From positions 1 to 23,007 of the IMG/VR virus record IMGVR_UViG_3300034518_000399: a stretch of DNA of 23,007 nt. One strand, given 5' to 3'. How positions within the stretch are numbered: position 1 is the stretch's first letter; each line of letters starts with the position of its first letter. Shown piece after piece: positions 14,590-19,770 of this stretch. Below the pieces are notes generated by a model. The model saw only the letters and a list, made by a program, of their open reading frames with translations. It was not told where the DNA came from and did no database searches. A program made the translations under genes and the position numbers. The DNA is from a virus.

Positions 14590-14628
14590 ATAGATATTTT
14601 GTACAGATATTTTGTACAGATATTTTAT
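14590..14628. repeat. Three tandem 13-bp repeats before primase
   Basis: Units ATAGATATTTTGT (14590-14602), ACAGATATTTTGT (14603-14615) and ACAGATATTTTAT (14616-14628) abut and fill the gap between the HNH gene stop and the primase start. They are the same unit and orientation as at 6998-7036. Confidence 0.9.
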
Positions 14629-15164
14629 TAATTATTACTTTTTATACAAATTTCATCATCATCATGAATATTATCTTTAATTAATTTTAAATCATTTTTT
14701 AATGTTTTATTATTATTATTATCAATTCTCTTTTGTATTAATGCTGATTCTTTATTTAATCGTTTAATTAATTCTTCTTTTGTATCACAATCAGGTAAAA
14801 TTCTATTATAAACAGTATAAAATGAAAGATTATATTTATCTCTCATTTCATTTATTGTCATACCATACTTTCTTTTAATCTTAGATGTTTTCTTAGTACC
14901 ACAACATAATGAGCATTTAATCTCTAAATTACTTATTCTATGGTCATTTATATCACCATTTTTATGTCTAGCTATTAATACTACAATATCACCATCTGCA
15001 CCACACTCCTCACATTTGTTACCTACTTGTTTTAATTTTTCTGTTCTATTAAGTTTAAGTTGATAATGATTTTTATAATATGAACCTTTACCACCACTCC
15101 ATCTACTATTATTTTTACCAGCATTATAGCTATTTCTTTTTTTCTTTACATTATCATTTTCCAT
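14628..15164 (-). CDS. HNH endonuclease, probably free-standing homing type
   Basis: The 178-residue product has a basic N-terminal part with RWSGGKGSYYKNHY. An HNH core follows: CEEC (51-54), RHKNGD (His67), DHRISNLEIKC with His75 and Asn79, and a second CSLCC cysteine pair. The region after 98 (YGMTINEMRDKYNLSFYTVYNRIL) reads as a helix-turn-helix DNA-binding domain. Such genes usually encode site-specific nucleases that spread by cutting phages lacking them. It lies between the helicase side and the primase and has its own strong AAAGGAGA site. The tail is an Asn/Lys/Asp-rich helix. It could be an insertion into the replication operon. Confidence 0.8.
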   Translation of the reverse strand: MENDNVKKKRNSYNAGKNNSRWSGGKGSYYKNHYQLKLNRTEKLKQVGNKCEECGADGDIVVLIARHKNGDINDHRISNLEIKCSLCCGTKKTSKIKRKYGMTINEMRDKYNLSFYTVYNRILPDCDTKEELIKRLNKESALIQKRIDNNNNKTLKNDLKLIKDNIHDDDEICIKSNN

Positions 15165-15177
15165 AAATTAATCTCCT

Positions 15178-15384
15178 TTAATATTCTGTTCTTTCTAAAG
15201 TTTCACTTTTATTTAACCAACTAACAATAAGATTTGCATGATGAAATAATCGTTCAGATCTTTCCCAACTATGTATACCTTTAGAATCAAATGTATCACC
15301 TAAATATATATCATAGTCAGTACCTTCTATACTACCCAATAAGTGTGCCTCAGTGCCAGTTTTTCTTGCTTCACATTTCCACAT
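15178..15384 (-). CDS. Unknown 68-aa protein
   Basis: ATG 15384, four bases after AAAGGGGG, gives MWKCEARKTGTEAHLLGSIE, then a GTDYDIYLGDTFDSKG stretch and SWERSERLFHHANLIVSWLN. The longer open frame to 15465 overlaps the previous gene deeply and lacks a ribosome site. Mixed strand/helix character, no motif recognised. Confidence 0.65.
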   Translation of the reverse strand: MWKCEARKTGTEAHLLGSIEGTDYDIYLGDTFDSKGIHSWERSERLFHHANLIVSWLNKSETLERTEY

Positions 15385-15385
15385 T

Positions 15386-15700
15386 TTACCCCCTTTCCAT
15401 AAAAAGTCTAACATTAATAATTTGTCCTTGAACGGTATCATATTGCCAATTAAAAACTCTACCATCCATTAATTCATGGCAATCACTTTCAGTAATATCA
15501 AGTTCAAGATCATTTTGTACTTTTCCATCTAATAACCATTTCAAAGCCTCTGCTTGACCTTGTAAAATTAACATATCATCAGTAATGGTATTACCATTTA
15601 ATTCTTCTGATAATTCATAAGTGCCATCTTTATAACCATATTCTTCTATAGTTTTTAATACATCTTCATACTCATCCATTACTTCTTTTCTAAATCGCAT
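15386..15700 (-). CDS. Unknown 104-aa acidic protein
   Basis: Begins MRFRKEVMDEYEDVLKTIEE and is acidic, with ITDDMLILQGQAEALKWLLD and ITESDCHELMDGRVFNWQYD. AAAGGG precedes ATG 15700. It follows the helicase gene closely. No recognised domain, membrane segment or signal. Confidence 0.7.
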   Translation of the reverse strand: MRFRKEVMDEYEDVLKTIEEYGYKDGTYELSEELNGNTITDDMLILQGQAEALKWLLDGKVQNDLELDITESDCHELMDGRVFNWQYDTVQGQIINVRLFMERG

Positions 15701-15725
15701 TTTCTTACCCTTTCATCAATTACTA

Positions 15726-16961
15726 TTATAATATATTTGCATCCCATATTCTAACTTTAGCTAAATTGATATTACATGATATAACTCCACCTTTTGGGCC
15801 TGCTTTTTGTTTACTTACTAATAATCTTAATTTATTATTTTTTAATTCATCTTCTGTTTGACATACTGTTAATACTATATGTGCTATATGTACTTTGCCT
15901 TTACCACCATATGTATCTCTCAAACCAACAAATTCCTTTCCATAACTAGAAGCTGCTGTTTGAGAAGCTGTCCATATAGGAATATTAGTTTCATTTGCTA
16001 ATGTTTTTAATTCTCTTGCTGCATCTTCAACTTCTTGCCATCTACTATCTCTTTTTGAAACAGTTGCAATTTCATCTAAATAATCTAAAATAATAATATC
16101 TATATCTTTCATACTGGAAATTATAGAACTTAATTTAGAAACAGAAAAATTACCGTCTGTAAAATCTTTTATATATAAAAGATTTTTATGCTTTTCTACC
16201 TTTTTTAATAATGTTTTTGATTTATCAGGATCTTTTCTGAATATTATAAAATCAAGATTAGAAAATAAAGAATCAAATCTCTGCATAACTGTTTCTATTG
16301 AATCTTCTAATGTTACAAACAATACTTTTTTCTTATCCATAACAGCTCCCCAAGCAAAATTCAACAATAATGTTGATTTACAACCACCTGTTTGTGCATT
16401 AATTAAACCAAATTCTCCAGGTGCAATACCACCACTTAATTTATTATCTAAACTATTTATTTTTGTTGGTATAGGTAAAGGTCGTAATTTTCTATTATTT
16501 AAAGAAGATACATATTCAACTGGTTTATTATTATCTGGACTATATTTATTTATATTTTTTAAATCAGAAAGGATATTTTCCACCTTATTAATATCAAAAT
16601 CTTTTATTGCCTGTGATAATCTCTTTTTAAATTTTCGTGTTTTAATATGGCTACTTAATTCTTCTTTTATAAAATTAATATCATATTTAGTATTGAATAT
16701 TCCAGTTACATGTTCTGTTATAATAGATGATTCTTCTTTATGAAAGCCTTGACTATTTACTGTTTTATGTAATAAAAAAATAAAAGTATCATAAGGGATA
16801 ATATCTTTACATTTTTTGTGATATGTTTCAATTATAAAAAAGAAATACCTATAATATTGATTTTGAAATATATCATCATCAATATAAGATATTGATTCAT
16901 TTAAAAATTGTTTATCTTTTAATAGAGCAGATAATAGTAATTTTTCAAATTGTGTGTTCAA
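15726..16961 (-). CDS. DnaB-like replicative helicase
   Basis: The protein has 411 residues. The N-terminal ~140 are helical, as in DnaB-type partner domains. The RecA-like motor starts near 165 (KINSLDNKLSGGIAPGEFGLINAQTGG). The P-loop is AQTGGCKS (189-196), where Cys194 replaces the usual Gly before the catalytic Lys, an oddity. Walker B is IIILDYLDEI (Asp293). WTASQTAASSYGKE matches the DnaB Gln/sensor region. It would unwind the fork and recruit the primase encoded just downstream. Its start is TTG 16961, overlapping the previous stop (TTGA), with GAGGGGG about five bases upstream. Confidence 0.88.
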   Translation of the reverse strand: MNTQFEKLLLSALLKDKQFLNESISYIDDDIFQNQYYRYFFFIIETYHKKCKDIIPYDTFIFLLHKTVNSQGFHKEESSIITEHVTGIFNTKYDINFIKEELSSHIKTRKFKKRLSQAIKDFDINKVENILSDLKNINKYSPDNNKPVEYVSSLNNRKLRPLPIPTKINSLDNKLSGGIAPGEFGLINAQTGGCKSTLLLNFAWGAVMDKKKVLFVTLEDSIETVMQRFDSLFSNLDFIIFRKDPDKSKTLLKKVEKHKNLLYIKDFTDGNFSVSKLSSIISSMKDIDIIILDYLDEIATVSKRDSRWQEVEDAARELKTLANETNIPIWTASQTAASSYGKEFVGLRDTYGGKGKVHIAHIVLTVCQTEDELKNNKLRLLVSKQKAGPKGGVISCNINLAKVRIWDANIL

Positions 16962-17464
16962 TGTATCCCCCTCTTTACTATATTTTTAAGTTTAGGTGTT
17001 CTTTTTATTTCTTGTAAAACTTTAGTGTTCCATTCTTTAGGGTGATTTTTTAATTTCATACATCTAAAATAATAATAAAATATATCTATCCCTAAAGCTT
17101 CTTCAACTGTATAACCGTTTTCAATAAAACTTTTTAAATAACTTTCTTGTATTTCATGTATACCTTTTACATCAATAGAATTAGAATAGTTTTTAAATCT
17201 ATTTATTGCTTGTTTAGATATTAATTGATTTGGATAAGGTCTGTTACCCCTTTCTTCAAATTGTGAAATCATATATTCATATGGTGGAATATCAAGATTA
17301 ATTAAAATTGTTCTTAATTTCTTAAATGTTTTTTTAAAATTAATAAAATTTTTACTCTGTCTACTAATTTTATATTGTGGTATATGGTATTTTCTTACCA
17401 TCTCTTCATATAATATTAAAAGATCTAATGTCTTAAGCATTTTTATATTCACATTTATATTCAC
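16958..17464 (-). CDS. Unknown 168-aa basic protein before the helicase gene
   Basis: Basic and helical, with KNFINFKKTFKKLRTILINL, EERGNRPYPNQLISKQAINRF and a C-terminal MKLKNHPKEWNTKVLQEIKRT. It directly precedes and overlaps the helicase gene by four bases, a position sometimes held by helicase loaders, but no loader motif is recognised. The start is uncertain: GTG 17464 has AGGA four bases upstream, while GTG 17452 and ATG 17440 lie within a 12-bp tandem repeat; ATG 17440 overlaps the stop of the previous gene. Confidence 0.65.
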   Translation of the reverse strand: MNINVNIKMLKTLDLLILYEEMVRKYHIPQYKISRQSKNFINFKKTFKKLRTILINLDIPPYEYMISQFEERGNRPYPNQLISKQAINRFKNYSNSIDVKGIHEIQESYLKSFIENGYTVEEALGIDIFYYYFRCMKLKNHPKEWNTKVLQEIKRTPKLKNIVKRGIH

Positions 17465-17594
17465 AACTTCCTATTGTCATATCATAGGGTGGTGTCATAA
17501 AATAGGACTGATAATAGCTTTCTTTTGCTGTATATCTATAGCAATCTTCTCTAATAGGACAATTCTTACCACTACACATAGTTATATCTGGCAT
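17433..17594 (-). CDS. Small Cys-rich phage protein, 53 aa
   Basis: From ATG 17594, six bases after AGGGG, it begins MPDITMCSGKNCPIREDCYRYTA and continues with ESYYQSYFMTPPYD and SCEYKCEYK. The arrangement 'MCxGxxCPxxxxCYRY...QSYF..PP..' is, from memory, a widespread small phage protein, probably binding zinc or an Fe-S cluster; its role is unknown. The C-terminal CEYK-CEYK comes from a 12-bp tandem DNA duplication. Its ribosome site lies in the last codons of the helicase gene upstream, implying coupling. Confidence 0.75.
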   Translation of the reverse strand: MPDITMCSGKNCPIREDCYRYTAKESYYQSYFMTPPYDMTIGSCEYKCEYKNA

Positions 17595-17595
17595 G

Positions 17596-18912
17596 TCAAC
17601 CCCTTGTCCCATCAATATCTATATATTTAAATCCTTTATCATATATTTCAATATCATATCCTTCTTTAGTAAGTTCATCTACTCTTATTTTAGTATGCTG
17701 TTCAAAATACCTATTCCCCAGTTCTGCAAAACAAAATATATCAACTGAATCCTTACCTTTACAATTTCTTAATGCTCTACCTATTTTTTGTGTTAATCCA
17801 AAAGGACTTTTACCAGCCCATGCTAATATTAATGTTTTAATATTATTTAAATTAACACCAGTATCAAATATATTAGATGATAGCAATACTTTAATTTTAT
17901 TTTCTTTAAAGTCTTTTTTAATTTTATCTCTTTTAGATTTCGTATCATTACCATCTATATAAACAGAATTAGGTATTAAATTATGTAATATTTTTCCATG
18001 ATCTATTCTTCTAAATAATATCATAACTTCATTTCTATTTTTACATAAATTAGCAATTATTCTATTTCTTCCTTTATCATTTATTAACATATCCTCTGCT
18101 CTACTATATGATTTATTATCAATAAAATCTACTTTATAAGGTATTAAATAAATCTTTGGTTTAACAGATATACCCTTTTCTATTAATTTTGATTGTTCTA
18201 ATTTAATAATAGGTTTACCGACAGCTGCTTCTATATAATAATCTTTACCATCGCTACGTTTTGGTGTTGCACTAAAACCTAACCTTATATTAGCATTAAC
18301 ACAACTACTGACTATTTTATAAAATGTATTTGCTGCAACTGTTTGTACCTCATCAACTAAAACCCCATTAAATTGTGTTAAATCATATTTTTTAGCACTT
18401 TGAAATGTTGATAACTCATAATTTTGCATTGTTAAAAATTCATCAAATGTTTCCTGAAGTTCTGTTAATATATCTATTCTATGAGCTAATACAAGAAATT
18501 GTGATTGTGGAAATGCTGATATTATACCTGCTATACATCTAGATTTACCAGCATTTGCTGCAAGATTTATTATACCTAATCTATTTTTAATACCACATTT
18601 TATTGCATCAATTTGATAATCCCTTAAATTTGCTCTATCTAAATATTCTGTTAAATTATTAAGATTAACTTTAGGATAATTACCGATATATTCTATTTTT
18701 ACATCTTTACCTAATATTTTAGTTGCTCTTTGTAAAAAGCCAACAGGAAATTTATTATTTTTTAAAAATTTAACCCTCCCATCCCATACACCTGACTTAT
18801 AGGCAGGTGAAAACCAATAATTAGGTGATTTAAATGTTAAAGCCTTATTTAAAGAAGTAATATTGTAATTTCCAGATATTTCTGCTATATTACCTTTTAC
18901 TTTAATTATCAT
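17596..18912 (-). CDS. UvsW-like superfamily 2 DNA helicase
   Basis: The protein has 438 residues. Residues 1-90 carry the UvsW-type N-terminal domain (SPAYKSGVWDGRVKFL near 35-50). The motor has LRDYQ (96-100), P-loop AANAGKS (118-124), motif II DEVQ (187-190, Gln instead of the common His), SATP (214-217) and motif VI QKIGRALR (375-382). UvsW in T4 unwinds R-loops and branched DNA, moving the phage from origin-based to recombination-based replication. With RecA, SbcCD, a gp32-like protein and a resolvase-like nuclease, this fits a recombination-dependent replication strategy. ATG 18912 lies inside the last codons of a small zinc-type gene with no separate Shine-Dalgarno. Confidence 0.88.
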   Translation of the reverse strand: MIIKVKGNIAEISGNYNITSLNKALTFKSPNYWFSPAYKSGVWDGRVKFLKNNKFPVGFLQRATKILGKDVKIEYIGNYPKVNLNNLTEYLDRANLRDYQIDAIKCGIKNRLGIINLAANAGKSRCIAGIISAFPQSQFLVLAHRIDILTELQETFDEFLTMQNYELSTFQSAKKYDLTQFNGVLVDEVQTVAANTFYKIVSSCVNANIRLGFSATPKRSDGKDYYIEAAVGKPIIKLEQSKLIEKGISVKPKIYLIPYKVDFIDNKSYSRAEDMLINDKGRNRIIANLCKNRNEVMILFRRIDHGKILHNLIPNSVYIDGNDTKSKRDKIKKDFKENKIKVLLSSNIFDTGVNLNNIKTLILAWAGKSPFGLTQKIGRALRNCKGKDSVDIFCFAELGNRYFEQHTKIRVDELTKEGYDIEIYDKGFKYIDIDGTRG

Positions 18913-19102
18913 ATTGTTTAATTTTTAATTTTATATATTGTCTATATTGTTTTTTTGGTATATATGTAGGTATTTCAAATATAGGTAATTTATACCAACA
19001 ACTATAACACAGTATTCCTCTTAAACGAGTATAATAGCCTAGATCTCCATCAAGCTTTTTTTTACACCATAAACATTTTTTATTAGACTTTTCCATCTTC
19101 AT
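18902..19102 (-). CDS. Small zinc-type protein, paralogue B
   Basis: The 66-residue protein begins MKMEKSNKKCLWCKKKL, then GILCYSCWYKLPIFEIP and YIPKKQYRQYIKLKIKQYDN. Two Cys-x2-Cys pairs suggest one zinc site. It aligns along its length with the upstream neighbour (19083-19304) and starts within that gene's KQYE codons. The helicase start in turn lies within this gene's KQYD codons, so the overlap was duplicated along with the gene. Function unknown. Confidence 0.75.
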   Translation of the reverse strand: MKMEKSNKKCLWCKKKLDGDLGYYTRLRGILCYSCWYKLPIFEIPTYIPKKQYRQYIKLKIKQYDN

Positions 19103-19304
19103 ATTGTTTAAGTCTTAATTTTAGATATTGCCTATATTGTTCTTTTGGTATATATTGTGGTATACTTTTTAATTCAAATATTTTTAAAGGTAATTTAAGC
19201 CAACAATTATAACATATCATTTCTTTTATAAAACTAAAGTTATTTGGATCTCTTTTAGGTACATGCTTTTCACAATATACACATTGTTTAACAGATATTT
19301 CCAT
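19083..19304 (-). CDS. Small zinc-type protein, paralogue A
   Basis: The 73-residue protein begins MEISVKQCVYCEKHVPKRD, then MICYNCWLKLPLKIFEL and YIPKEQYRQYLKLRLKQYED. AAAGGA lies about six bases before ATG 19304. It shares the two Cys-x2-Cys pairs, the CWxKLP motif and the IPK-QYRQY-KL-KQY tail with 18902-19102, a clear tandem duplication. Its strong ribosome site suggests it feeds translation to the following coupled genes. Function unknown. Confidence 0.78.
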   Translation of the reverse strand: MEISVKQCVYCEKHVPKRDPNNFSFIKEMICYNCWLKLPLKIFELKSIPQYIPKEQYRQYLKLRLKQYEDGKV

Positions 19305-19578
19305 CTTTATCCTTTAATTTTTCTATACGTTTCCATCTTGTAATAGCTAATTTTGCTGCATTTTTACTTATACTATAATTCTTCATTAAAACATTTACAA
19401 GTTCAGTATAAGTAATAGTCCCATATAAAAGTTCAACTAAAGAATATTCAAACATATCTACATAAACACCAGACAACACTTTACAAGATATAAGCCATTT
19501 ACATTCATCTTTTGCACAGATATTTTCTGTAAATGTTTCACTATTACCATAACAATGAAATTTAATCTCTTTTTTCAT
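19288..19578 (-). CDS. Unknown 96-aa protein with Cys cluster
   Basis: From ATG 19578 it begins MKKEIKFHCYGNSETFTEN, followed by a CAKDECKWLISC cluster that resembles the Cys spacing of the 17433-17594 protein. The second half (YTELVNVLMKNYSISKNAAKLAITRWKRIEKL) looks like a winged helix or helix-turn-helix, suggesting DNA binding. The longer frame to 19629 is not supported by a ribosome site and overlaps another gene. It contains an isolated copy of the 13-bp repeat unit at 19516-19526. It overlaps both neighbours. Confidence 0.65.
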   Translation of the reverse strand: MKKEIKFHCYGNSETFTENICAKDECKWLISCKVLSGVYVDMFEYSLVELLYGTITYTELVNVLMKNYSISKNAAKLAITRWKRIEKLKDKDGNIC

Positions 19579-19770
19579 TAATTTTTTCGTTAATAAATTT
19601 TTCCCATATACTAGATTCAATATAACCATTTTTAATAAACTTTTCAGAAAATGGAGAACATCTATTATGTCTATGAAAATTAAATGGATATTTAATAGAT
19701 TTAGGTAACATCACACAATCTTTAGATATTATTTTCTCTTTACAAACATAACATATTGTTTTTTTTTCAT
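19562..19770 (-). pseudogene. Small Cys-rich gene split by an A9 run (frameshifted or slippage-expressed)
   Basis: ATG 19770 overlaps the SbcCD stop (ATGA) and is followed by nine A. In frame it stops after 13 codons. One base out of phase, a long frame continues to TAA at 19562, beginning TICYVCKEKIISKDCVMLPK and containing HRHNRCSPFSEKF. Joined through the A run, the product would start MKKKTICYVCKEK, with a Cys-x2-Cys opening like the two zinc-type paralogues downstream. The downstream frame has no good start of its own. Either an A was lost (mutation or sequencing error), or expression uses transcriptional slippage or -1 frameshifting on A-AAA-AAA. Confidence 0.6.

Noticed and set aside
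17565-17599. TTGACA with TGTAGT 17 bases away on the minus strand
   Set aside because: The -10 is poor and initiation would fall inside the 53-aa gene, past its start; probably chance in ribosome-site and coding sequence.
19288-19629. Longer 113-aa version of the 96-aa Cys gene
   Set aside because: The first 17 codons overlap the frameshifted Cys-rich gene and lack a ribosome site; ATG 19578 fits better.
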